From Candidatus Aminicenantota bacterium (GTDB taxonomy: Bacteria; Acidobacteriota; Aminicenantia; Aminicenantales; Aminicenantaceae): 45,071 bases of DNA. The position numbers and the translations under genes were made by a program. How positions within the stretch are numbered: position 1 is the stretch's first letter; each line of letters begins with the position of its first letter. Positions 23,358 to 31,675 of this stretch are shown here, in pieces. The notes below the pieces were generated by a model. The model was not told the origin of the DNA. It saw nothing but the letters and a program-made list of their open reading frames with translations, and searched no databases. Where the stretch lies: the NCBI GenBank assembly GCA_030614685.1, contig JAUWTO010000005.1:1-45071 (forward strand). The letters are read 5' to 3'.

Positions 23358-25720
23358 TTCGTTAGCAGTTCTTGAAGGATCTGGAGAGCCACGTCCTTGG
23401 CCATCTGGCCGCTGGACTTTGTAGGGCCCACACATGACGGGCATCCCCCCTGGCAGGGACACTCCCGGATAGTCCTCAGGCACTGCTCCAGCAGTTGTTT
23501 CTCCAGCTCGAACAGGGAGGGGCTGAGCCCGATCCCCCCCGGAAAGTTATCGTAGACGAAGAGGTTGGGCTCGAACGCCTCGTCCGCAGTGAACATCATC
23601 TCTTCCCTGTCCGACATCCTCTGCCGGATGTCACGCGGCGGTATGGACTTCCCGGTGGCGTTGTCTCCCAGCGAGACCCCGATGTCATGCAGGTCGCACA
23701 TCATGAACAGAGGAGAAACGTGGTGCAGGCAGTAGGTGAGCCCGAAGAGCCCGTTGATTTTCTGTTCCGAAGAGAAAGGCAGGCTCAGGAGGAGATCCGA
23801 GGGTATGGTCAGCCAGTAGGCCGTCGTGTGCATCTCATTCTGGGGCAGGCTGAGGTCGCCGGCGCCCACGTTCTCCATAGTATGGAATTTGATCTTCTTG
23901 AATCCGACCACCTGGGTAGCCACGTGGACCTCCCCGTGCTGCAGGGCACAGTTCTTGAGGTTGCGGCGGTCGAACTCATCCAGGATCTTGATCTTGGTAT
24001 AGTCTATGGCATCGGTGTAGTAATCGATGTCGGTCCGGCGGACATAGGCACGGCGCTGGTCGAAGTCGAGGTCCTCGACGATATACTGCTCCCCTTCGCA
24101 GAGGTAGATCGCCTTGGGATGCAGCGTGGTCAGGGCCGAGGAAAAGTCCACCTCGGCGATGACCCGGGATTTTTCCGTGGTGTCCACCACCACGAAATTA
24201 TCCGAGGAGATGCTGCGGAGGTTGACTCCGTCGGCCGGATATACATCGGATGTCCAGTACCATTTATCCTGGGAATGGTGGACAAGTTTCTCGTCTTCCA
24301 GAAAGGACAGGATCTCCGCGGTGTCCACCGTGCCGAATTTTTCCCCGTCCACAAAGGGGAGCTCGAAGGCGGCACACTCGATGTGGCTGACCAGGATGGA
24401 GAGATTATCGGGATTGATGAGGGCTTTTTCCGGATTCTTGGAGAAGAAGTAGTCGGGGTGGTTGACGATGAACTGGTTCAGAGGGGAACTGGAAGCCACC
24501 AGCACGGCGGCGGATTGTCCTGTCTTGCGTCCCGCTCGCCCGGCCCTCTGCCAAGTCGAGGCGATGGTCCCCGGATAGCCTGCCAGGACCGCCACGTCCA
24601 GGCTTCCGATGTCGATGCCCAGCTCCAGGGCATTGGTCGAGATCACGCCGCGGATCTCACCCGAACGCAGCTCCCGCTCGATCTCGCGGCGCTTCTGGGG
24701 CAGGTAGCCGCCTCGGTATCCACGGATGCGCCCTTTCTGAGTGACGTTCTTTTCGAAGTCGTCTTTGAGATAGGTCACGAGGACCTCGGTGATGAGGCGG
24801 CTCTGGGCGAAGACGATGGTCTGGAGGTCATGGCGTATGAAGAGAGAGGCCACGCGCCGCGCCTCCTTGACGTAGGACCGCCGGATCCCGAGGTATTTGT
24901 TGACGACCGGTGGATTGTAGAAGATGAAAAACTTCTCACCGCTGGGAGCTCCGTTGTCATCCACCAGCGAAACCGGCTCCTCGATGATCCGCTCCGCCAC
25001 CTCCTTGGGATTGGCGATGGTGGCCGTGCACAGGATGAAGCGGGGTTCGGACCCGTAGAAGCGAGCGATGCGCTTCAGCCGCCTCAGTACATTGGCCAGA
25101 TGGCTGCCGAAGATGCCGCGGTAATTGTGGAGTTCGTCGATGACGATATACTGGAGGTTTTCGAAGAGTTTGATCCACTTGGTATGGTGCGGAAGGATTC
25201 CCGAGTGGAGCATATCCGGGTTGGTGATGACGATGTGGCCCCGGGATCGGATGGCCTTGCGCGCGTCCTGTGGGGTGTCCCCGTCATAGGTGAAAATTCG
25301 GATCTCATCGGGGAGCTTCTTGATGGTGTCGTCCAACTCCGCCCTCTGGTCCTGGGACAGGGCCTTGGTGGGGAACATGTAGATGGACCGGGATGAGGGA
25401 TTGCTGAGTATGGAGTCGAGGACCGGGAGGTTGTAGCAGAGGGTTTTTCCCGAGGCGGTGGGGGTGACCACGACCGCGTTTTTTCCCTGGCGGAGGAGCT
25501 CCCAGGTCTGGCGCTGGTGCGTGTACAGGCGCGAAAAACCCTTCTCCTGCAGCGCTTGAACCAGATTGGGGTGGGCCTCCTGGGGATAATCCTGGTAGCG
25601 TCCTTCGCGTGCGGGGATGTGCTCCACGGCCCGGAGGGTATCCTCCCGGACCCCGTGTTTCTTCAGCTCCTCCAATGCCTCCTGGAAGTGGGTTGATCGC
25701 GCTGTTGTGTCCTCTTTCAC
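23354..25720 (-). CDS. MrfA-like DEAD/DEAH-box helicase with C-terminal cysteine cluster (DUF1998)
   Basis: The protein resembles MrfA/YprA, a helicase needed for mitomycin-damage repair in Bacillus subtilis. From the GTG at 25720 it is 788 residues. Seen are Walker A TPTASGKT at 86-93, DELH at 195-198, SAT-like CTATIANP, and RecA2 motifs STNALELGIDIGSLD and QRAGRAGRKTGQSA. The C-terminal DUF1998-like part includes NFPGGIGLS and C754, C756, C760 and C763 in CPCQGGCPSC. The start rests on CTCCT (25727-25731, read as AGGAG on the minus strand) six bases upstream and on a promoter whose -10 lies at 25746-25751; ATG codons at 25750 and 25774 overlap or precede that -10. No mrfB exonuclease is adjacent. 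The exact function here is inferred. Confidence 0.85.
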   Translation of the reverse strand: MKEDTTARSTHFQEALEELKKHGVREDTLRAVEHIPAREGRYQDYPQEAHPNLVQALQEKGFSRLYTHQRQTWELLRQGKNAVVVTPTASGKTLCYNLPVLDSILSNPSSRSIYMFPTKALSQDQRAELDDTIKKLPDEIRIFTYDGDTPQDARKAIRSRGHIVITNPDMLHSGILPHHTKWIKLFENLQYIVIDELHNYRGIFGSHLANVLRRLKRIARFYGSEPRFILCTATIANPKEVAERIIEEPVSLVDDNGAPSGEKFFIFYNPPVVNKYLGIRRSYVKEARRVASLFIRHDLQTIVFAQSRLITEVLVTYLKDDFEKNVTQKGRIRGYRGGYLPQKRREIERELRSGEIRGVISTNALELGIDIGSLDVAVLAGYPGTIASTWQRAGRAGRKTGQSAAVLVASSSPLNQFIVNHPDYFFSKNPEKALINPDNLSILVSHIECAAFELPFVDGEKFGTVDTAEILSFLEDEKLVHHSQDKWYWTSDVYPADGVNLRSISSDNFVVVDTTEKSRVIAEVDFSSALTTLHPKAIYLCEGEQYIVEDLDFDQRRAYVRRTDIDYYTDAIDYTKIKILDEFDRRNLKNCALQHGEVHVATQVVGFKKIKFHTMENVGAGDLSLPQNEMHTTAYWLTIPSDLLLSLPFSSEQKINGLFGLTYCLHHVSPLFMMCDLHDIGVSLGDNATGKSIPPRDIRQRMSDREEMMFTADEAFEPNLFVYDNFPGGIGLSPSLFELEKQLLEQCLRTIRECPCQGGCPSCVGPTKSSGQMAKDVALQILQELLTN

Positions 25721-25745
25721 CGGTGGCTCCTTTCGGTTACTCGCT

Positions 25746-25774
25746 ATCATAGTATGAACACCAGACCCGGTCAA
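25746..25774 (-). promoter_or_regulatory. Promoter of the MrfA-like helicase gene
   Basis: On the minus strand TTGACC (25769-25774) and TATGAT (25746-25751) are separated by 17 bp. Transcription should begin near 25739, about 19 nt before the GTG at 25720. It leaves room for the AGGAG site. Confidence 0.65.
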
Positions 25775-25813
25775 TGATCGGGATGGGTTTCCTGGGAACA
25801 GGGGACGCTGTTG

Positions 25814-25822
25814 TGCTAGAAT
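25814..25822 (+). promoter_or_regulatory. Extended -10 promoter of uvrA
   Basis: TGCTAGAAT at 25814-25822 is an extended -10 (TGnTAnAAT-like). The -35 position (25794-25799, GGGAAC) does not match the consensus. Only 8 bases separate it from the uvrA ATG at 25831, so the transcript would have a leader of 0-2 nt. AGGGG at 25823-25827 is too close to be a normal ribosome site. Confidence 0.45.
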
Positions 25823-25830
25823 AGGGGATC

Positions 25831-28350
25831 ATGTTGAGAGAGATCCGTGTCAAGAAGGCGGCCCAGCACAACCTGAAGCAGATCGATGTCAACCTGCCGC
25901 GTAACCGCCTCATCGTCATCACCGGCCCCAGCGGTTCGGGCAAGTCGTCCCTGGCCTTCGACACCCTCTTTGCCGAGGGACAGAGGCGGTACATCGAATG
26001 CCTTTCCGCCTATGCGCGTCAGTACATCGAGCAGCTGGAGAAACCGGATGTGGAGTCCATCGAGGGCATATCCCCCTCCATCTCCATCGACCAGAAGACG
26101 ATCTCTTTCAATCCCCGCTCTACCGTCGGGACGGTGACGGAGACCTATGATTTTCTCCGTCTCCTGTTTGCTCGCGCAGGCACCCCGCACTGTCCCCGCT
26201 GCGACCGTATGGTGAGCTCCCAGACTCCCGGCGAGATCGTCCGGCGTGTGTTGGCGGCGGCCGGGGGCGAAACGGTCAAGATGTTCGCTCCCGTGGTCAA
26301 GGGACGTAAAGGAGAATACCTGCGCCTCTTCGAGAGGTTCCGCAAAAAGGGCTTCCTGCGCACGCGTGTGGATGGACAGCTGCGGGACCTGGATGAGGAG
26401 ATCGTGCTGGAGCGGAACCGGAACCACAACATCGAGATCCTGGTGGATGAGGTCCGGGCGGACCCGGCTTTTCCAGAGAGGCTGGCGGAGGCGGTCGAGA
26501 CCGCCCTGGAGCTGGCCGAGGGGGATCTGCTCGTACTGCGGACTTCAGGGGAAGAGCTGTATTACTCGCTGAACCTCCTGTGCCCTTTCTGCGAGATCAG
26601 CCTGCCCGAACTGGAGCCGCGGGCCTTCTCCTTTAACAGCCCCTACGGGGCCTGCCCCATCTGCCATGGCCTGGGCTTTCAGACCCGCCTCAACCATCGG
26701 GGCGAGTATGAGGTCACGGATGAGCTCTGTCCGGCCTGTGGCGGGAGCCGCCTGCGGCGGGAATCCCTGGCGGTAAAGGTGGGGGGGAACACCATCCATG
26801 AACTGACCTCCCTGCCGGTCAGCCGGCTGATCGAGACCTTTGCCACATTTTCCTTTGTCAAACTGCAGCAGGCCGTGGTCTCCCGCCTCCAGGAGGAGAT
26901 CCTGTCCCGGCTCCGTGTGATCGATGAGTTGGGCATGGGCTACCTGCAGCTGTCCAGGACCACGGCCTCCCTTTCCGGAGGAGAGGCCCGGCGCATCCGG
27001 CTGGCAGCCCAGGTGGGCGTCAGCCTGAGGGGTGTGCTCTATGTGCTGGACGAACCCACCATAGGCCTCCACCAGCGGGACAACAGCCGCTTGATCTCGA
27101 TGCTCAGGCGGATCCGCGACCAGGGGAATTCCGTGGTCGTGGTGGAGCACGATGAGCAGACGATCCGGGCGGCGGATCATATCCTGGACCTGGGGCCCGG
27201 AGCCGGGGAGAAGGGCGGGGATAAGGTGGCCGAGGGAGACCTGCCGCACATCCTGCTCAGCGAGTCATCCCTGACGGCCCAGTATTTGACCGGGCGCAAG
27301 ACCATACCCATTCCTCCCCGGAGGCGTGCGCCCGCAGGCTGGCTCACGGTCGAAGGGGCGAGGGAGCACAACCTGAAGGACATCGATGTTCGTTTCCCCC
27401 TCTCGGTCATGACGGTCGTCACCGGAGTCTCTGGTTCGGGTAAGAGCACCCTGGTCTACGACATCCTCTACCGACATCTGGCCGAGCTCCTGCATAAGGC
27501 TCAGCACCGCTCGGGAGAGCACCGCCGTATCCGGGGTACGGGTCGGATCGACAAGGTCATCTCTGTGAACCAGAAGCCCATCGGCCGCACTCCCCGCTCC
27601 AATCCGGCCACCTTTACCGGACTGTTCACTCCCCTGCGGCAGCTCTTCGCCCGTTGTCAGGAGTCGCGGATCCGGGGATACACGGCCAGTCGTTTCAGCT
27701 TCAATCTCGCTGGAGGGCGCTGCGAAGAGTGTCAGGGGGCCGGAGCCCGCAAGATCGAGATGCACTTCCTGCCCGATGTGTTCGTAACCTGTGACCGCTG
27801 CCGGGGTGCCCGCTACAACAAAGAGACGCTGGCCGTACGCTTCAAGGGACAGAACATCGCTGATTATCTGGCTATGACCGTGGATGAGGCCTATGCCGCG
27901 CTCAAGGCCCACCCCGCGCTGCGCAAGAAGCTCGGCCTTCTCAAGCAGGTGGGACTCGGCTACCTGCGGCTGGGTCAGCCCGCGCCCACCCTCTCGGGAG
28001 GGGAGGCCCAGCGCATCAAACTCACCAAGGAGCTGAGCCGAACCGATACGGGACGGACGCTCTATCTGCTGGACGAGCCTACCACGGGCCTGCATTTTGA
28101 TGATGTGAGGAAGCTGCTGGACGTCCTATCCGAGCTGGTGGAACTGGGGAACACGGTGATTATCATTGAACATAACCTTGAAGTTATCAAATATTCCGAT
28201 TATATTATCGACTTGGGCCCGGAAGGAGGCGAGCAGGGCGGCCGTGTGGTCGCCTCCGGCACGCCGGAGGAGGTTTGTCGCGAAGACACCTCTCATACCG
28301 GGCGGTATCTGCACAAAGTCCTCGAAGCAGCGGGGCATGATCATACATAG
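25831..28350 (+). CDS. uvrA: Excinuclease ABC subunit UvrA, compact form lacking the insertion domain
   Basis: UvrA dimers find DNA lesions and load UvrB in nucleotide excision repair. This protein has 839 residues instead of about 940. Walker A sequences are GPSGSGKS (32-39) and GVSGSGKS (532-539), and the two signatures are LSGGEARR and LSGGEAQR. The UvrB-binding domain is present (about 121-255, framed by CPRC at 121-124 and CPFC at 251-254). CxxC pairs C275/C278 and C300/C303 lie only 21 residues apart, where E. coli has an insertion domain of about 110 residues. The last zinc module is C631/C634 with C654/C657. The loss is clean and in frame. No uvrB or uvrC is in the window. Confidence 0.95.
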   Translation: MLREIRVKKAAQHNLKQIDVNLPRNRLIVITGPSGSGKSSLAFDTLFAEGQRRYIECLSAYARQYIEQLEKPDVESIEGISPSISIDQKTISFNPRSTVGTVTETYDFLRLLFARAGTPHCPRCDRMVSSQTPGEIVRRVLAAAGGETVKMFAPVVKGRKGEYLRLFERFRKKGFLRTRVDGQLRDLDEEIVLERNRNHNIEILVDEVRADPAFPERLAEAVETALELAEGDLLVLRTSGEELYYSLNLLCPFCEISLPELEPRAFSFNSPYGACPICHGLGFQTRLNHRGEYEVTDELCPACGGSRLRRESLAVKVGGNTIHELTSLPVSRLIETFATFSFVKLQQAVVSRLQEEILSRLRVIDELGMGYLQLSRTTASLSGGEARRIRLAAQVGVSLRGVLYVLDEPTIGLHQRDNSRLISMLRRIRDQGNSVVVVEHDEQTIRAADHILDLGPGAGEKGGDKVAEGDLPHILLSESSLTAQYLTGRKTIPIPPRRRAPAGWLTVEGAREHNLKDIDVRFPLSVMTVVTGVSGSGKSTLVYDILYRHLAELLHKAQHRSGEHRRIRGTGRIDKVISVNQKPIGRTPRSNPATFTGLFTPLRQLFARCQESRIRGYTASRFSFNLAGGRCEECQGAGARKIEMHFLPDVFVTCDRCRGARYNKETLAVRFKGQNIADYLAMTVDEAYAALKAHPALRKKLGLLKQVGLGYLRLGQPAPTLSGGEAQRIKLTKELSRTDTGRTLYLLDEPTTGLHFDDVRKLLDVLSELVELGNTVIIIEHNLEVIKYSDYIIDLGPEGGEQGGRVVASGTPEEVCREDTSHTGRYLHKVLEAAGHDHT

Positions 28351-28372
28351 ACATAATGCAAAAGGAGAAAAC

Positions 28373-31300
28373 ATGAGAACCAAATGCCTGAGGATTTTAA
28401 CCCTTGCGGTTTTGCTCTGGGGACTGTCCGGCGGCCTGATCGCCCAGGAAGAGGCCCCGAGCGGGATCACGACAAAAGACCTGGATGTCTTTGCCTGGCA
28501 TCACATCGGCCCCTGGACGTTTTCGGGGCGGATCACGGACTTTGCTGTTCCGTCGGGCCAGAGCCAGATCTATTATGTGGCCACGGCCAGCGGGGGGCTC
28601 TGGAAGACGGATGATGGGGGCATCAGCTTCAAGCCCATTTTCGACCAGTACGGAAACATGAGCATCGGCAATGTCGAGGTCGCATCTTCCGATCACAACA
28701 TCGTTTACATGGGGACGGGTGAGGCCATGCACGCCCGGTCCAGCGCCCACGGAAACGGGATGTGGAAATCCACGGACGCAGGGAAAACCTGGACACATAT
28801 CGGCTTGGAGGAGAGCCACTACATTCCCAAGATCGCCATCGATCCAAAGAATCCCGACATCGTGTATGTGGCGGCCGAGGGCAAGCTCTACAGCAACAAC
28901 ATGGACTGCCAGCGCGGCCTGTACAAGACCACCGACGGCGGAGAGACCTGGGCGCTGGTCCTGGACCTCAAGGACCGGGGCGTGGGGGATTTTGTCATCG
29001 ATCCCCGCAACTCCGACATCGTGATCGCAGGCGGATACAAGACCTTTCGCCGGGCCTGGACCTTCATCGACCGCCAGCCCGGAAACTACTTCTATAAGAC
29101 CACCGACGGCGGACAGACCTGGAAGCAGCTCACCAACGAGCTGCCCCAGGACATCAAGAGCGGCTGGAGTGGCATCACCATCTATCCCAAGAATCCCGAC
29201 ATTGTATACATCCGGTACGACGAGGTGGTCAACCTGGGATTGAGGGAACGCGAGGGTTCCGCGAATTTCAACGCGAGGCGCTTGTTCCAGGACGGCTGGC
29301 AGCTGAAAAAGCTGAAGGCATTCAAGATAAACAAAGACATCGCCAAGCTGGTGGACTTCGAACTCATCGAATTCGAAAAGGCGGAAGACTTGGTGGAGAA
29401 GCTCAATGAGATGGTCAAGGACTCGGAATTCCAGACCCAGCTCGGCGTCGATCTCGCGGCTTTCAACAAAAAGACGCGGCAGGTGTACAAGAATGAGAGC
29501 GAGATTCTGGAAAGCATCGACGAGATAGAAAAGACCACAAAGACATACCAGGCTGCGGCCCAGGAAGAGATGGAAGCGGACAGCAAGGAAGCTAAAGTCC
29601 AGAACGCCCGTATGCAGACCATAAACCGCCACCTCCTGGAGATCATCTACAGCGGTGTCTTCCAGATTCAGCAGCCGATCAAGAAGTCCGGCGTTATCTA
29701 TCGTTCCGATGACCTGGGCGAGACCTGGCAGCGCATGACCGAATACCAGCAGTCGGGAGGCAGCGCTCAGGTGAACGATATCGAAGCCGGCTATGCCGGG
29801 CGCATTGAGATCGATCCCAACGACGAGAACGTGCTCTATGCCGTGGAGACCATCCAGAAGGTCTCCCGGGACGGCGGCAAGACCTTCAAGAACGCCCCCT
29901 GGTTCGGGAACGGGAAATGCCATGTGGACGTGCGCGGTATCTGGATCGATCCTCTCAACTCCAATCACATCCTGTGCGGAAACGACGGAGGTGTATCCCA
30001 GACCTGGAACGGCGGCAAAAACTGGTCCCAGAAAGAGACCATCAGCGCCCAGCAGTTCTATGACATCTCCGTGGATAACGAGATGCCCTACAACGTCATG
30101 GGCGGCACCCAGGACAACGGGTGCTGGATCGGGCCTTCCCGGAACCGCAATCAGTACGGAGTATTCCCGGCCGACTGGACCTACCTTCCCTCGGGAGACG
30201 GCTATTATGTGCTGCGGGACTGGTGGAACCCCGAGTGGATCTACTTCGAGAGCCAGTTCGGGCGCTCCAACCGGATGAACCTCAAGACCGGCGAGATGAT
30301 AAGCCTCTCGGTGCGCAACACCCAGGAAGAGAATGAGGCGGGCAAAGCTCCTCAGCGCTACCAGTGGGACTCTCCTATCCTTCTCTCGCCCCACAACCCC
30401 GGCATCGTCTACGTCTGCTCGCAGCATGTGCACATGTCCAGAAGCCGGGGAGAGCCGGGTACCTGGGAAACCATCAGCCCCGACCTCTCGCGCAACAACC
30501 AGGATCGGATCGAAGAGTCCAAGCTCACCAACCTGCAGTATGCCACGGTTTACACATTTGCCGAGTCTCCGGTAAAACCGGGCGTGTTCTGGGCCGGGAC
30601 CGATGACGGCAACCTCCAGCTCAGCCGGGACGGGGGAGACACCTGGACCAACATCACCTTCAATTTCTACGATACCAACGGCAAGCCCAAGAAGAACATC
30701 CAGGGTGAGCTCATCCCCTTTGACCGCTGGGTCTCGAGAGTAGAGCCTTCGGCCCACGATCTGGAAACCTGCTACGTAACCTGGTCGGGCTACCGCACGC
30801 ACGATGAGGACAATTCCTATGTCTTTATGACCACCGACTTTGGCAAGACCTGGAGCGACCTCAGTGGCGGCATGATGAATCCTGTGCGGGACATCGAAGA
30901 AGATCCAGACAATCCCGATGTGCTCTACCTGGCCACCGACTACGGTGTATTCGTCACCTTTGACAGGGGCAGCCGGTGGATCAACCTCTCGGACAAGGCG
31001 CCGGATGTGATCATGATGGACCTGGATATTCAGAAACGCGAACGCGACCTGGCCATCGCCACCTATGGACGGGGATTCTATATTGTTGATATTTATCCCC
31101 TCAAGGAGATGAAACCAGAGGTGTTCGAGGCGGCAGCCTACCTGTTCGAGCCCCAGCGCACAGTCAAGTGGAACATGCTGGAACGGCGGGGCCAGAGCTA
31201 CGGTGAATTCGCCAAGGTGAACAATCCGCGGGTGGAATCCCATATCTACTACTACATCGGGACCAAGGCCAAAAAAGTGACGGTCGTGGTCAAGGACCTG

Positions 31301-31522
31301 GCCGGCGAGACCCTGCGGGAGATCCGGGGATCCGGCGATCCGGGCCTGAAAAAGGTGTCCTGGAACCTGCGCAAGACCATCCGGCAGGCTGAGGGCCAGA
31401 GGGCCCGCCGCGGAGGAGCACCCCTGGTGGATGCGGGACTGTACAAGGTAACGTTAATGGTGGACGATGAGGAGGTGGCCACCAAGGACCTCAAGGTCAT
31501 CAACGACCCCATCATGAACTGA
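28373..31522 (+). CDS. Secreted Asp-box (BNR/VPS10-type) beta-propeller protein
   Basis: The 1049-residue protein has a signal peptide (1 to about 24, ending LIAQ) and many Asp-box/BNR repeats. Examples are STDAGKTW at 133-140, TTDGGETW at 186-193, TTDGGQTW at 243-250 and SDDLGETW at 445-452, with more such as SRDGGDTW and TTDFGKTW later. This matches the sortilin/VPS10-like or glycosidase-like proteins common in Acidobacteriota and Bacteroidota. A charged, helix-prone stretch (about 290-430) interrupts the propeller. The C-terminus (about 965-1049) resembles a FlgD-type Ig fold, with VKDLAGETLREI. AAAGGAG (28361-28367) sets the start. No catalytic residue is clear, so substrate and activity are unknown. 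Confidence 0.8.
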   Translation: MRTKCLRILTLAVLLWGLSGGLIAQEEAPSGITTKDLDVFAWHHIGPWTFSGRITDFAVPSGQSQIYYVATASGGLWKTDDGGISFKPIFDQYGNMSIGNVEVASSDHNIVYMGTGEAMHARSSAHGNGMWKSTDAGKTWTHIGLEESHYIPKIAIDPKNPDIVYVAAEGKLYSNNMDCQRGLYKTTDGGETWALVLDLKDRGVGDFVIDPRNSDIVIAGGYKTFRRAWTFIDRQPGNYFYKTTDGGQTWKQLTNELPQDIKSGWSGITIYPKNPDIVYIRYDEVVNLGLREREGSANFNARRLFQDGWQLKKLKAFKINKDIAKLVDFELIEFEKAEDLVEKLNEMVKDSEFQTQLGVDLAAFNKKTRQVYKNESEILESIDEIEKTTKTYQAAAQEEMEADSKEAKVQNARMQTINRHLLEIIYSGVFQIQQPIKKSGVIYRSDDLGETWQRMTEYQQSGGSAQVNDIEAGYAGRIEIDPNDENVLYAVETIQKVSRDGGKTFKNAPWFGNGKCHVDVRGIWIDPLNSNHILCGNDGGVSQTWNGGKNWSQKETISAQQFYDISVDNEMPYNVMGGTQDNGCWIGPSRNRNQYGVFPADWTYLPSGDGYYVLRDWWNPEWIYFESQFGRSNRMNLKTGEMISLSVRNTQEENEAGKAPQRYQWDSPILLSPHNPGIVYVCSQHVHMSRSRGEPGTWETISPDLSRNNQDRIEESKLTNLQYATVYTFAESPVKPGVFWAGTDDGNLQLSRDGGDTWTNITFNFYDTNGKPKKNIQGELIPFDRWVSRVEPSAHDLETCYVTWSGYRTHDEDNSYVFMTTDFGKTWSDLSGGMMNPVRDIEEDPDNPDVLYLATDYGVFVTFDRGSRWINLSDKAPDVIMMDLDIQKRERDLAIATYGRGFYIVDIYPLKEMKPEVFEAAAYLFEPQRTVKWNMLERRGQSYGEFAKVNNPRVESHIYYYIGTKAKKVTVVVKDLAGETLREIRGSGDPGLKKVSWNLRKTIRQAEGQRARRGGAPLVDAGLYKVTLMVDDEEVATKDLKVINDPIMN

Positions 31523-31526
31523 ATTT

Positions 31527-31615
31527 TGGGGATCGGGTTTTAGGTGTTCTACAAGATGGGGCGCCCGGGTCTGTTCCGGCTGTCCGTTCTTAGAGCTGCA
31601 AAAGCCTGATCCCCA
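31527..31615. repeat. Imperfect long inverted repeat between the propeller gene and holB
   Basis: TGGGGATCGGGTTTT (31527-31541) pairs with AAAAGCCTGATCCCCA (31600-31615) with one mismatch and one bulge. The enclosed 58 bases contain GGGCGCCC (31559-31566). It could be a folded RNA end, a terminator-like structure or a small mobile-repeat relic. No T-run follows. Confidence 0.5.
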
Positions 31616-31626
31616 CACCCTTCTGA

Positions 31627-31655
31627 TTTCCAAATCCAACGGTTTGGTATATAAT
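31627..31655 (+). promoter_or_regulatory. Probable promoter of holB-ricT
   Basis: A perfect -10 TATAAT (31650-31655) lies 17 bp from TTTCCA (31627-31632). The transcription start near 31662 rules out the TTG codon at 31655 as a start. The leader to the ATG at 31676 is about 13 nt. Confidence 0.55.
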
Positions 31656-31675
31656 TGAATGAATCGGATGGACGG

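Noticed and set aside
23495-25396. A 633-codon open frame opposite the helicase gene
   Set aside because: It is the antisense shadow of the MrfA-like helicase.
28397-31243. A 948-codon open frame opposite the propeller gene
   Set aside because: It is an antisense shadow produced by GC-rich codon use; it has no domain or ribosome site.
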